A DNA stretch of 15,865 nt from an uncultured Campylobacter sp. (lineage in GTDB: Bacteria > Campylobacterota > Campylobacteria > Campylobacterales > Campylobacteraceae), in NCBI RefSeq assembly GCF_938039205.1, contig NZ_CALHVM010000039.1, positions 1-15,865 of the forward strand, given 5' to 3'. The notes under the pieces were generated by a model. The model searched no databases, had not been told where the DNA came from, and worked only from the letters and a program-made list of their open reading frames with translations. Made by a program: the position numbers and the translations under genes. Position 1 is the stretch's first letter, and the number at the start of each line of letters is the position of its first letter. Positions 1 to 7,595 of this stretch are shown one piece after another.

Positions 1-1168
1 CTATGAGTGTTATTAGCTCACCAAAAATTTTAGAGATATTTCCGCGGTTGATTTCATCTATAAAGATGGCGTATTTTGGTACACTATCATTTAGGATTAA
101 TGTTCGCTCCTCTTTCGACAAAGTACAAAATTTATTGAGGCCGTCCTTGTATCCTGCCAAGCGCAAGGCATCCTCGCAGCATTGATAAAAAATACCTTTT
201 TCTATCCTATACGATATCTCGTTGTCTTCGTTCTCGTTTTCGCTATCAAATATAGGCTTTATACCCTCAACAAATTCCTCATATCCATAGCTTTGATGAA
301 ATGTTACAAATTTAAAATTTTGTTTAGTGTAGTTTGTGTCTATTTTTTTATCTTTTATCTCTTTGTACTTTTCGTAAAGCTCGATAGCTTCGGGGCACTC
401 GTCGTTAAGTATTTCTGTGTCTACTCTCCACTCGCTTTTCTCATTTTTTTCAAATATAAAAGGCGGACTTTTTCTTTTAACTTTAACGTACTTGCAATCT
501 TCTTTTACATGAAATAATAAATCCGCCGACATTGTTTGTTGCGGCGATTTTGAGCTTGATTTTTCTGATCGCGCCTTAAATAACTCATGACTTACCATAT
601 CGTTATTGTTTTTGGTATCCCTTATTTTGATCCAACCATTATTGATTTTAGACATCGCTGCATCATATAATATAGCTGCTGACACTTGATACCAAGTGTA
701 ATTTTCTATCTTTAGCATCTCGCGTATTGTATCATCAATATATTTATCGGAAATGGTATTTAAAATTTGAGTAAAATCACCCATTATGTTTGAAAGCTTA
801 TATGTTTTTCCTGTGCCTGGAGGACCGTATAAAATTTGGTTTAATGGAAATTTTACTTTGTCTTTTTGCTGTTTGTTGTTTTCTATCGGCATCATATCTC
901 CTTTACTACTTTTAAATTTTATATATTCATTTACTGCGGATATATATTTGCCAAAAGTTTCTTTGGTTCCACGTGTTTTTATAAATTTTTCTTCTAGATA
1001 TCTTGTATCTGTATTGTAATAATCGTGAAATGAATAAATTTTATTATCTTCTAAAAAGCCAATAAAGTTTCTTAAATAGGACTGGTAGGATTCGGTAGAG
1101 CTCTTTTTCATTTTCTTATTTTCATCACAATAAGCCTTAAAGCCATCATAATCTATAACTTCATTCAT
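1..1168 (-). CDS. mcrB: McrB-family restriction GTPase/AAA+ subunit, 3' end cut by window edge
   Basis: The minus strand is open from an ATG at 1168 to the window edge, about 389 codons. The AAA+ core carries Walker A GPPGTGKT at residues 115-122, the McrB signature FHQSYGYEEFVEGIKP at 290-305 and Walker B FIDEINRGN with D371 and E372. By family knowledge McrB is the nucleotide-driven translocase of a modification-dependent (type IV) restriction system and works with the nuclease McrC, whose gene would lie off the left edge. The first ~110 residues are a lysine-rich domain I do not recognise; in this family that region recognises DNA. The start at 1168 is preferred over the in-frame ATG at 1180 because GGGAG lies just upstream of it. 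Family assignment is firm. The target modification and the presence of mcrC cannot be judged here. Confidence 0.9.
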   Translation of the reverse strand, partial: MNEVIDYDGFKAYCDENKKMKKSSTESYQSYLRNFIGFLEDNKIYSFHDYYNTDTRYLEEKFIKTRGTKETFGKYISAVNEYIKFKSSKGDMMPIENNKQQKDKVKFPLNQILYGPPGTGKTYKLSNIMGDFTQILNTISDKYIDDTIREMLKIENYTWYQVSAAILYDAAMSKINNGWIKIRDTKNNNDMVSHELFKARSEKSSSKSPQQTMSADLLFHVKEDCKYVKVKRKSPPFIFEKNEKSEWRVDTEILNDECPEAIELYEKYKEIKDKKIDTNYTKQNFKFVTFHQSYGYEEFVEGIKPIFDSENENEDNEISYRIEKGIFYQCCEDALRLAGYKDGLNKFCTLSKEERTLILNDSVPKYAIFIDEINRGNISKIFGELITLI

Positions 1169-1203
1169 CTTTTCTCCCATATTTTTAAATATATTGCTGG
1201 CTA

Positions 1204-1220
1204 CGGCTTATTATACGCCG
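1204..1220 (-). promoter_or_regulatory. Likely promoter of the mcrB gene
   Basis: A perfect TATAAT on the minus strand (1215-1210) puts a transcription start near 1203 and gives a leader of about 35 bases before the ATG at 1168. The box is embedded in a small inverted repeat, CGGC (1204-1207) and GCCG (1217-1220). No GGAC/GTCC palindrome lies at the usual distance, so mcrB appears to be outside the shared regulon. Confidence 0.5.
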
Positions 1221-1380
1221 CTATCTTTTAAATATTATTAAAGAAATATTTTATTTAACCTCTTTATGACGCTATATTGTTTATGAATAATTTTGTTTTT
1301 TACTAGCCTATGATTACCAAAAGATTAAAATTTTGAGCTTCTTTGATTGTATATTATCCCATATGATTTTGTTAAATACC

Positions 1381-1406
1381 ATTGCTAGCACACTAAACTT
1401 AGCAAT
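1381..1406. repeat. Inverted repeat ATTGCTA-N12-TAGCAAT
   Basis: Perfect 7-base arms (1381-1387 and 1400-1406) lie in the divergent gap between mcrB and the tandem AAA+ gene, just upstream of the GGAC/GTCC palindrome. It could be an operator for another regulator or chance. Apart from this, the mcrB promoter and the AAA+ promoter, I see nothing in the 314-base gap 1169-1482. Confidence 0.35.
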
Positions 1407-1416
1407 TTAACTATTT

Positions 1417-1449
1417 GGACAGTTTTTTGTCCTCTTAATCCAGTAAAAT
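1417..1449 (+). promoter_or_regulatory. Shared palindromic promoter element, site A, for the tandem AAA+ gene
   Basis: GGACAGTTTTTTGTCC (1417-1432) is a GGACA/TGTCC palindrome. Exactly 11 bases later comes TAAAAT (1444-1449) as -10 box, giving a start near 1456 and a leader of about 27 bases to the ATG at 1483. The palindrome covers the place where a -35 box would sit. On its other side no -10 box lies at 11-12 bases, so it seems to serve only the plus gene. Confidence 0.75.
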
Positions 1450-1482
1450 ACCCTCAAATAAAAAACAAACAAGGAGCCAGGC

Positions 1483-3513
1483 ATGAGAAGCGAAAGCTTT
1501 TATGTAGATAACGAGATATACGACCTTGCAATGCTTTGGATACTTCGCGCGATTTTTCGCGCAGGTGGAGCAAGGGAATTTTTAAGATGCAGACACGATA
1601 ATGTCCTTGAGTTTTTAGGCGTGCGTTCAAGCGAGCCGACCAGCCAAGACATCGAAGTACTTAAAAATAGGCTTGACGTCCTTGAAAAAGCCAAAATCTC
1701 ATGCGAACTAAAAGATCTCGAGCATAATTTAAATTTGCTTCAAGAAAATTTAGGCCTAACCGATACGGAAAAGGATATTTTGAGATTCGTAGCTATTGTG
1801 TTTAACTATGAGATCATCTCTGATGCTTGTGATCTAATAGGAGACCTAAACAACAGACAAGCCGTAAAAGCCTTATCGCAGATACTAAATTTAGATGTCT
1901 TAGACGTTCAAAACGCTTTTAGAAAAGACGGGATTTTCGCCAAGACCTCTTTAATAAAAATCGATTCCTACTATTCGCGCAACCTAAGATCTAAAATCGA
2001 CGTCATAAATAACGAATTTACAGGCGCATTGTTTATTAAATGCAAAAGTATAGATGAAATATTTCAAAGTGCCATAAAGCCGTGTAGCAAAACAAATTTG
2101 ACGCTTAAAAACTATGCGCATGTAAAAGAGGATATGCAAATTTTAGTCTCTTTTCTAAAAAACGCTATTCACAAGAAACAAAAAGGAGTAAACGTACTCC
2201 TCTATGGTTCAGCTGGAACTGGAAAAACAGAGCTAAGTAAAGTGATAGCTAGCGAGCTAAATTTAAAGCTATATGAAGTAGCATATGCAGATGAAAGCGG
2301 ATATGCAAACGAGCTAGAAAGGATAAGATCTTATTGTCTCGCGCAAAATGTCTTGTCTGCTGGATCAAATTTGCTGATGTATGACGAAGCCGAAGACGTG
2401 TTTAACACCAGAAATGACGAGAAAAGACAGTACGGCAAAGCCTTTATAAACAGATCCTTAGAGACAAACGAAGTGCCTACCATCTGGATAACCAACAATA
2501 TCTATAGCATGGATGAAGCCGTAGTTAGACGCTTTAACCTAGCTATAGAGCTAGGAGTACCAAATGAAAACATGAGAGCTAAGATCATCAAAGAGTACAG
2601 CGCAAATTTGATAGATAATAAGCTAATAAAAAAGCTAGCCAAAAATCAACATGTAGCTCCCGCAGTAGTTAGCAACGCAAGCTTAGTTGTTTCAAATTTA
2701 AACGCTAGAGATAAAAACAAAGCCTTTGAGCGAGTGATAAGCAACACTCTAAAAGCCCAAGGACACGGAGCTATAGAAAAAGACGAGAAAAAAGAGAAGA
2801 CAAACGACGATCTACCTAGTAGCTACGATCCAAATTTCGTAAACTCGAACTGCGATCTAAACGAGCTAATGAAAGGCATAAAAGAGAGCAAAAGCGCTAG
2901 AGTTTGCCTATATGGAGTACCCGGCACCGGCAAGAGCGCCTATGCCAAATTTATCGCCAAAAGCATAAAAAGACCTATCATCATCAAAAAAGGAAGCGAT
3001 CTTTTATCTATGTGGGTCGGAGGAACCGAGCAAAATATAGCAGAAGCTTTTAAAGAAGCAAAAGACAAAAAAGCTGTGCTAGTCTTTGACGAAGTAGATA
3101 GCTTTTTACAAGATAGAAGTATGGCTGCACGAAGCTGGGAGATAACGCAAGTAAACGAGATGCTAGTGCAGATGGAGAGCTTTGACGGGATATTTATCGC
3201 TACTACGAATTTAATAGATAACCTCGATAAAGCAAGCCTAAGAAGATTTGACCTAAAGCTAGAGTTTGGGTATCTCTTGCCAAATCAAGCTCTAAATTTA
3301 TTTAAAAAAGAGTGTGCCTTGCTAAAAGTCAAATTTGACGAAAACACAGCTAAAAAGGTTTCAAATTTAGGCTTGCTAGCCCCGGGAGATTTTGCTAGCG
3401 TGAGAAGACAAGCTAAATTTAGGCCTATTAAAAACGCAGATGATTTTTGCCAAAGACTAGAGCAAGAAGTTGTGCTAAAAAACGAAGAGAAAAACGCTAG
3501 GATAGGGTTTTAA
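1483..3513 (+). CDS. Tandem (two-domain) AAA+ ATPase
   Basis: A 676-residue protein with two ATPase modules. Module 1 has Walker A GSAGTGKT (242-249), Walker B MYDEAE (D301/E302), sensor WITNN (335-339) and VVRRFN. Module 2 has GVPGTGKS (478-485), an aromatic-glycine pore-loop-like WVGG (511-514), FDEVD (535-539), FIATTN (571-576) and LRRFD. Both modules keep the residues needed for hydrolysis. This is the Cdc48/ClpB-like two-ring layout, normally used to unfold or remodel proteins. The first ~200 residues are mostly helical and match no family I know; they probably select the substrate. The start is supported by AAGGAG six bases upstream. The gene is monocistronic, with palindromic site A in front and a hairpin behind. 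The ATPase assignment is certain; the defence role is inferred from neighbours and shared promoter. Confidence 0.9.
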   Translation: MRSESFYVDNEIYDLAMLWILRAIFRAGGAREFLRCRHDNVLEFLGVRSSEPTSQDIEVLKNRLDVLEKAKISCELKDLEHNLNLLQENLGLTDTEKDILRFVAIVFNYEIISDACDLIGDLNNRQAVKALSQILNLDVLDVQNAFRKDGIFAKTSLIKIDSYYSRNLRSKIDVINNEFTGALFIKCKSIDEIFQSAIKPCSKTNLTLKNYAHVKEDMQILVSFLKNAIHKKQKGVNVLLYGSAGTGKTELSKVIASELNLKLYEVAYADESGYANELERIRSYCLAQNVLSAGSNLLMYDEAEDVFNTRNDEKRQYGKAFINRSLETNEVPTIWITNNIYSMDEAVVRRFNLAIELGVPNENMRAKIIKEYSANLIDNKLIKKLAKNQHVAPAVVSNASLVVSNLNARDKNKAFERVISNTLKAQGHGAIEKDEKKEKTNDDLPSSYDPNFVNSNCDLNELMKGIKESKSARVCLYGVPGTGKSAYAKFIAKSIKRPIIIKKGSDLLSMWVGGTEQNIAEAFKEAKDKKAVLVFDEVDSFLQDRSMAARSWEITQVNEMLVQMESFDGIFIATTNLIDNLDKASLRRFDLKLEFGYLLPNQALNLFKKECALLKVKFDENTAKKVSNLGLLAPGDFASVRRQAKFRPIKNADDFCQRLEQEVVLKNEEKNARIGF

Positions 3514-3530
3514 ATATTTATCCGCAAATA

Positions 3531-3562
3531 GGTATTTTGGTCAGACGCCGGGCCAAAATACC
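3531..3562. terminator. Hairpin between convergent genes, likely bidirectional terminator
   Basis: GGTATTTTGG (3531-3540) and CCAAAATACC (3553-3562) form a perfect 10-bp stem with a 12-base loop. It lies 17 bases after the AAA+ stop and 19 bases before the stop of the convergent 455-aa gene. There is no clear U-tract, so termination is inferred from position and stem strength. Confidence 0.6.
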
Positions 3563-3581
3563 GTCCGTGCGAAATCCAATT

Positions 3582-4949
3582 TTATTTGTCGTAAATAGCC
3601 CCTATCTCAAATTCGCAAAGTAATTCATCCAAATATCCAAAAATATCGCGGTGCATCCTAGCGCCCAGATAAAAGTTTTTATACCTATTTTTTTCGACGT
3701 CTTTAAAAATTTCCTCTATGTGATCTCGCAGCTCCCCATCCTTGCCGCAAATGTCCATTATATGCTTTGCTACGGCTTTTGGTATGTGATATAAGGCGTC
3801 TATTACGCCAAATTCGTCACCTGGCGATGAACTATAAACTCCTATATACAACTCGTCTAAGGTAAAATTATCTGAGTCTAGCGGGATATTAAAGGTTATT
3901 TTTGCGGTTTTTTCTTTTGACTGTTCTGCGTAGCGGAAATTCTGGGCGAGCGGCGCATCATCGGCCGGGAGCTTAAAAATCAATCTTTTCCAGTCTTTTA
4001 TCGGTTTATTGTCTATGAAAAGATTGGCGTTAGGCAGATAAATTATTTCATCGTCTTGGCATTCAAGAGTACCGCTATACGTCATCTTCTTGTCGCCTTT
4101 TTCGGCATCATGAAGCCCAAAACGCTGCGCTTTAAAACCTTGCAAGGCGACGCCTACGGGCTTGCTATAATCCTTTTTAACGCAGCTCTCGACCAAAAAG
4201 CCGTTAATCATAGAAAAGATATATCTTTGATTTATGCGAGTTTTTGTTTGCGTGCGTATTTTGTTTAGCTTCTCTTTTTCGAACTCTTTTAAGAGCGAAT
4301 TTCTTTTACCGACTCTTTGCATGATGGAGTACTCGCTAGCTTCGCAAAAGACGTTATCTATAAAATTTACCGCACCAACCAAAGCTTCGTTTGGATGTAT
4401 GTTTGGAGCGTCGTTTATCAAATTTCTAACATAATACACTCCCTTTAGCGCGCATTCGCCGTAAAATCCCAAAACGTTTAAAGATAAATTTGATACGAAT
4501 AATTTTTTGATATCGAATTCGTTCTCCGGTCCAAGCTCTAGCTCGTAAAATGTTTCGCTGCCGCCGATTTCGTTTAGCTTGATTATAGAGGATTGATTAG
4601 TATTTTTGCTTTTTAAAAAATCGTTTGGAGAAAGCGTATCGTAGCAAAAATTATTTGACTCATGACCGCAAAAACGCATAGATTTTTTGAGCGTATCGTC
4701 CTCATAGATGTCTACAAAAACATCGTAAGTATAAACGCCCTTCGTCTTTTTTCTTTCATCCAGATAAACGTTGTTTAAAATAGGCAAGAACAGCGTGTTT
4801 TTTACGGTTAAATTTGGATTTTCAGGTAGGCCGATGCCATTTTCTATAGATTTGGGCTCTTTAACTCCCGCACCTTGAGACTTTGCCTCCTCGGCGGTCA
4901 TGGCATATGTTTTTGCGGTTTTTATACGTATTTTAGCGCATTTTTTCAT
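3582..4949 (-). CDS. Unrecognised 455-aa protein, divergent partner of the HNH nuclease
   Basis: I do not recognise this protein. It has no membrane segments, no signal peptide, no Walker motif and no obvious nuclease signature. It looks like a soluble alpha/beta protein with many short hydrophobic strand-like runs, a charged stretch rich in K, E and R near residues 220-245, and an acidic helical C-terminal third. The start at 4949 is supported by AAGG seven bases upstream and by TACAAT at 4983-4978. The promoter shares palindromic site B with the divergent HNH gene, so the two are very likely co-controlled. It is convergent with the AAA+ gene. Codon use and composition resemble the neighbours. 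The gene is convincingly real by length, start signals and promoter; its function is open. Confidence 0.8.
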   Translation of the reverse strand: MKKCAKIRIKTAKTYAMTAEEAKSQGAGVKEPKSIENGIGLPENPNLTVKNTLFLPILNNVYLDERKKTKGVYTYDVFVDIYEDDTLKKSMRFCGHESNNFCYDTLSPNDFLKSKNTNQSSIIKLNEIGGSETFYELELGPENEFDIKKLFVSNLSLNVLGFYGECALKGVYYVRNLINDAPNIHPNEALVGAVNFIDNVFCEASEYSIMQRVGKRNSLLKEFEKEKLNKIRTQTKTRINQRYIFSMINGFLVESCVKKDYSKPVGVALQGFKAQRFGLHDAEKGDKKMTYSGTLECQDDEIIYLPNANLFIDNKPIKDWKRLIFKLPADDAPLAQNFRYAEQSKEKTAKITFNIPLDSDNFTLDELYIGVYSSSPGDEFGVIDALYHIPKAVAKHIMDICGKDGELRDHIEEIFKDVEKNRYKNFYLGARMHRDIFGYLDELLCEFEIGAIYDK

Positions 4950-4977
4950 GTCGTACCCTTGTATGAATTTGCGGTAT

Positions 4978-5027
4978 ATTGTAGCTGATGAGATTGGACA
5001 TTTTGCGTCTGTGTTTTTCGGTATAAT
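4978..5027. promoter_or_regulatory. Shared palindromic promoter element, site B, bidirectional
   Basis: The site is GGACATTTTGCGTCT (4996-5010; GGAC-N7-GTCT). On the plus strand TATAAT (5022-5027) follows after 11 bases and drives the HNH gene. On the minus strand TACAAT (4983-4978) follows after 12 bases and drives the 455-aa gene, with a predicted start near 4971. One bound protein would sit over both -35 regions. Confidence 0.75.
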
Positions 5028-5055
5028 GGCAAAAATCTATGAAGGAGAGGAAGAT

Positions 5056-5868
5056 ATGATAGAGAAATTAACGCTTAGAACAAGAGCATATATTTTAACA
5101 GACAAGAGATTTGAGAATTTTATATCTAGTCCCGGTGACTGGTTTTATGCTGAAAAAGACGACGAGAAGGTGATTGTAAAAAGTATTTCAAAAAGAGTCG
5201 ATAAGAAATATAGACTTTTATTGAAAAAAGAAATATTGGAAAAAGTTAAAAATAATGTCAATGTAATTATTGGCTGCATTGATGATGATAAATTTTATAG
5301 GCTTGAGCTTGAGATAAAAAATTTTGATACTGATAAAGAGGTGCTCTTTAATGATAAATTTGAAATTTGTAAAAATAAAGATAGCGTAACAGTAACACAA
5401 AAAAATATGATTGACTTAAATATTGAATCATTTACTGATTATGCCGACAACGATAGAAGAATAAATAGCCTAGCTACTGCAGATAGAATAAAAGGTTTTG
5501 ATGGAAGAGATGAATTCTTAAATTGGTATAACAGTCAAGATAAAAAATGCTGTTATTGCGGAGTTGAAGAGAGCGATTTAATAAAATACTTCGATAAGGA
5601 AATAAATGAACAATATAAGTGGGCAAGACCAAGAGGAAAATTTTTAGAAGTTGAACGAGTGATAACAGCGCCAGAAAGTGAAAATAAATATTCAAAAGAG
5701 AATTGTCGTTTGGCTTGTTACATTTGTAATAATGCAAAAAGTGATTTTTTGTCGGCTGAGAGTTTTGAACCTATTGCCAGAGGTATAAACAAATTTTGGA
5801 ATAACTATCTAAACAAAAATGTAGAATTTCCAGAAAACTTTGAATATTGGAGTAAAAACAAAAAATAG
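5056..5868 (+). CDS. HNH endonuclease with zinc-binding cysteine pairs
   Basis: A 270-residue protein. The C-terminal part has the treble-clef HNH pattern: C165-x2-C168, then VER (199-201), N216, then C221-x2-C224 followed by NNAKSD (225-230). The first catalytic histidine of the textbook motif is replaced by the E-R pair, a variant I know from HNH proteins with a CNNAK-type ending. The N-terminal ~140 residues are not recognised and are the likely targeting domain. I chose the ATG at 5056 because GGAGAGG lies directly upstream and the -10 box ends at 5027. The reading frame stays open back to 4900, but those codons lie upstream of or within the promoter. It ends 20 bases from the convergent agmatine-deiminase-family gene. 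The nuclease call is good; its target is unknown. Confidence 0.82.
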   Translation: MIEKLTLRTRAYILTDKRFENFISSPGDWFYAEKDDEKVIVKSISKRVDKKYRLLLKKEILEKVKNNVNVIIGCIDDDKFYRLELEIKNFDTDKEVLFNDKFEICKNKDSVTVTQKNMIDLNIESFTDYADNDRRINSLATADRIKGFDGRDEFLNWYNSQDKKCCYCGVEESDLIKYFDKEINEQYKWARPRGKFLEVERVITAPESENKYSKENCRLACYICNNAKSDFLSAESFEPIARGINKFWNNYLNKNVEFPENFEYWSKNKK

Positions 5869-5888
5869 TTTTAAAAATGGCGGTAACT

Positions 5889-6686
5889 CTACCACCCAAA
5901 TTTCTCTGCCGTTATGCAGTGTAGCGCACCGCCGAGCTCTATTATCTCGCTTAAATTTATCGTCTCTACTTTGAAGCCACTATAAAATTTCTTGATCTGC
6001 TCCACCGCAATATCGTCATCATCTATCCCGTATATCGGGACTATTAAAATATCCTTAATTTTAATAAAATTTAAGTAAGCGCCCCAGTCTCTCTTTTTAG
6101 TGAAAAATCCCTCTTTATACTTCATAAATTTCACATCCAAACCGCTCTTTTTAAGGGCTTTTATAAGCCTATCATTAAAGCTTTTGCTCTCATTTGAAAA
6201 GTCATTTACCAGCACGCTATTTTCATCTATCCACCTCACCATGCCATCGCTGTGTCCTAGCATATCGTATGGCTGTCTTGGTATGATTATAAGCTCATTT
6301 AGCACGCATTTTTGCTTTATGATCTCCACTATCTTGGCTTTTGTTTTTAGTGGATTTTCTCTAAAAATTTTATCAGTTATGATGGCTTTGGCTCCAAACC
6401 TTACGAAATTTCCGCCGTCTAGGACTAAATTTATATGCTCTTTTAATGGCTGGATATTTGTTCTTAGATGGCTATACTTTTCATCTTTTAGGTAATCTGG
6501 ATCGTAGTCGTAAGAGACAAGGCGCCCATCATCAAGCAAAAACGGCATAAAATCCCTCATCCAGATATCTTTAGTTTCTAAAATTTCGTATTTTATATTG
6601 TATTTATTAAAGATAGAACACAAAGCATCGGCGGTTTTGACGTAGTTTTTGATTAAAAGATTGGAAATAAGAATAGTCGGCTTCAC
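5889..6686 (-). CDS. Short agmatine deiminase / peptidyl-arginine deiminase family protein
   Basis: Residue landmarks of this guanidine-modifying family are present: WMRDFMPF (42-49), LDGGNFV (89-95), GHSDGMVRW (144-152) and GGALHCIT (252-259) with the catalytic cysteine C257. The probable catalytic set is D90, H145 and C257. Family enzymes hydrolyse agmatine or arginine side chains to the carbamoyl product plus ammonia. At 265 residues it is clearly shorter than the usual ~340-370-residue agmatine deiminases, so the substrate may differ. The start codon is GTG at 6686, with AGGA seven bases upstream. No putrescine-pathway genes adjoin it. Its promoter shares site C with the decayed plus-strand gene, which places it in the island's regulon. 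The fold assignment is strong; the substrate is open. Confidence 0.85.
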   Translation of the reverse strand: MKPTILISNLLIKNYVKTADALCSIFNKYNIKYEILETKDIWMRDFMPFLLDDGRLVSYDYDPDYLKDEKYSHLRTNIQPLKEHINLVLDGGNFVRFGAKAIITDKIFRENPLKTKAKIVEIIKQKCVLNELIIIPRQPYDMLGHSDGMVRWIDENSVLVNDFSNESKSFNDRLIKALKKSGLDVKFMKYKEGFFTKKRDWGAYLNFIKIKDILIVPIYGIDDDDIAVEQIKKFYSGFKVETINLSEIIELGGALHCITAEKFGW

Positions 6687-6727
6687 TGTTTTTCCTAGGT
6701 TTTAAGAATTTCTTGATGTTTTGACAA

Positions 6728-6777
6728 ATTCTACTAGCGCATGAGGACTATTTTTTGTCCGATTTGTTTATTATAAT
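6728..6777. promoter_or_regulatory. Shared palindromic promoter element, site C, bidirectional
   Basis: The site is GGACTATTTTTTGTCC (6745-6760). On the plus strand TATAAT (6772-6777) follows after exactly 11 bases. On the minus strand TAGAAT (6733-6728) also follows after exactly 11 bases and serves the agmatine-deiminase-family gene. The symmetric spacing in both directions is the clearest example of the architecture in this window. Confidence 0.8.
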
Positions 6778-6783
6778 TTCACA

Positions 6784-6808
6784 TATCGCAAAAAATGTAT
6801 CGGCGATA
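6784..6808 (+). promoter_or_regulatory. 5'-leader stem-loop, copy 1
   Basis: TATCGC (6784-6789) and GCGATA (6803-6808) pair around the 13-base loop AAAAAATGTATCG. With the -10 box at 6772-6777, transcription would begin at about the first base of the stem, so the RNA would start with this hairpin. The same loop with different but still complementary arms recurs at 12045-12067 before the intact paralogue. Confidence 0.45.
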
Positions 6809-6828
6809 AAAATAAAAAAGGACAATCA

Positions 6829-7055
6829 ATGATCTAGGAACAACTAAAAAACTAACATAAAACAGCGACAAGAAGGTGATCTCAGAGGCACTTGGTTACG
6901 TAAGTGAGCAAAATTTCACAATAGCACTTGCAAATTTAGAATCGGAAAATAGCCTAAGTGAGTTTATCGCAAAGGGGCAGGTGGCTTATTTTGAGAGTGT
7001 GATAGCAAAAGAGGAGCGGTTAAGAGAGATCAAAAAGCTATACAAATGTAGCTAA
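6829..7055 (+). pseudogene. Decayed paralogue of the 195-aa gene at 12089
   Basis: The leader and first ~75 codons match the intact gene at 12089. The ATG is followed by a stop at codon 3 (ATCTAG where the intact copy reads ATCTACGAA), then small indels. From a GTG at 6876 the frame is open for 59 codons and reads ALGY..EQNF..ALANL..NSLSEF.AKG, parallel to TLGY..EKNF..ALANL..NSLDEF.SKG in the intact copy. After that the match fades and the frame ends at 7055, so roughly the last 120 residues are missing. The promoter (site C) and ribosome-binding region are intact, so the remnant is probably still transcribed. A functional 59-aa product cannot be excluded, but the early stop and loss of the C-terminus favour a pseudogene. 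Confidence 0.75.
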
Positions 7056-7152
7056 AAGCAGAATGAGCAAGGCTTCAAGAGGAGCTTAATTAATTAAATA
7101 CAAAGCAGGACTGCCTTGCGGTTAAAATTTAAATTTAAAAATCTAAAAATGG

Positions 7153-7176
7153 GTATTTTTATCTAGCCAAAAATAC
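7153..7176. repeat. Inverted repeat GTATTTTT-N8-AAAAATAC
   Basis: Perfect 8-base arms (7153-7160 and 7169-7176) lie about 70 bases upstream of the 115-aa gene. It could be an operator or the terminator of the decayed gene. Its arms and the CCAAAAATAC edge resemble the hairpin at 3531-3562, so the two may be related elements. Confidence 0.4.
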
Positions 7177-7247
7177 GTATATTTTTACAAAAAGTTATTT
7201 AGACAAAGAAATAAAAAGTTTAAACATTTTAAAGCAAAGGAGAAAAA

Positions 7248-7595
7248 ATGGCAAAGAAAAAAGTTGTTAAATCAGCTCCAATAATTGAGCAGTTTATAGA
7301 TTTAGCTAACACGCAAAGGGAGCTAGCAGACGAATTGGGATCTAAGTTTTTAGAATTTTGCAGCGCGTACCTAAATGAAAAATGTGTTCTTACTAGAAAT
7401 GATTTTGATCGGCAGAGCTCTTTTTCGCCGGCATATCTAAGTATTGAAGCTTCTACCAAAAAACCGACTTCCTACACGTCAAGAGCAAATGCGTATGTTG
7501 GCAATGTGTCTTTCGAATTAACATATGATGCTCTAGGCGAAGAGTATGATGATGACCATTTTAAAGATGAATTAATTAAGTTCTTAAATAAATAA
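7248..7595 (+). CDS. Small unrecognised protein, 115 aa
   Basis: I do not recognise this protein. It starts MAKKKVVK (basic), has a helical middle (residues ~12-45, including NTQRELADELGSKFLEF) and an acidic C-terminus (EEYDDDHFKDELIKF). No membrane segment or catalytic motif is visible. AAAGGAG seven bases before the ATG gives a strong ribosome-binding site. It stands alone between two decayed genes, and the shared GGAC/GTCC palindrome is absent upstream; no convincing -10 box was found. A small charged soluble protein in such an island could be an antitoxin, anti-defence or immunity factor, but nothing in the sequence shows that. Confidence 0.65.
   Translation: MAKKKVVKSAPIIEQFIDLANTQRELADELGSKFLEFCSAYLNEKCVLTRNDFDRQSSFSPAYLSIEASTKKPTSYTSRANAYVGNVSFELTYDALGEEYDDDHFKDELIKFLNK

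Noticed and set aside
1..1019. Plus-strand open frames at 3-185, 182-517 and 786-1019
   Set aside because: They are antisense shadows of the McrB coding sequence, which has clear family motifs over the same bases.
4900..5055. Longer start for the HNH gene, 52 extra codons from 4900
   Set aside because: The extra codons run through the start of the divergent gene, site B and the -10 box. The ATG at 5056 has its own ribosome-binding site.
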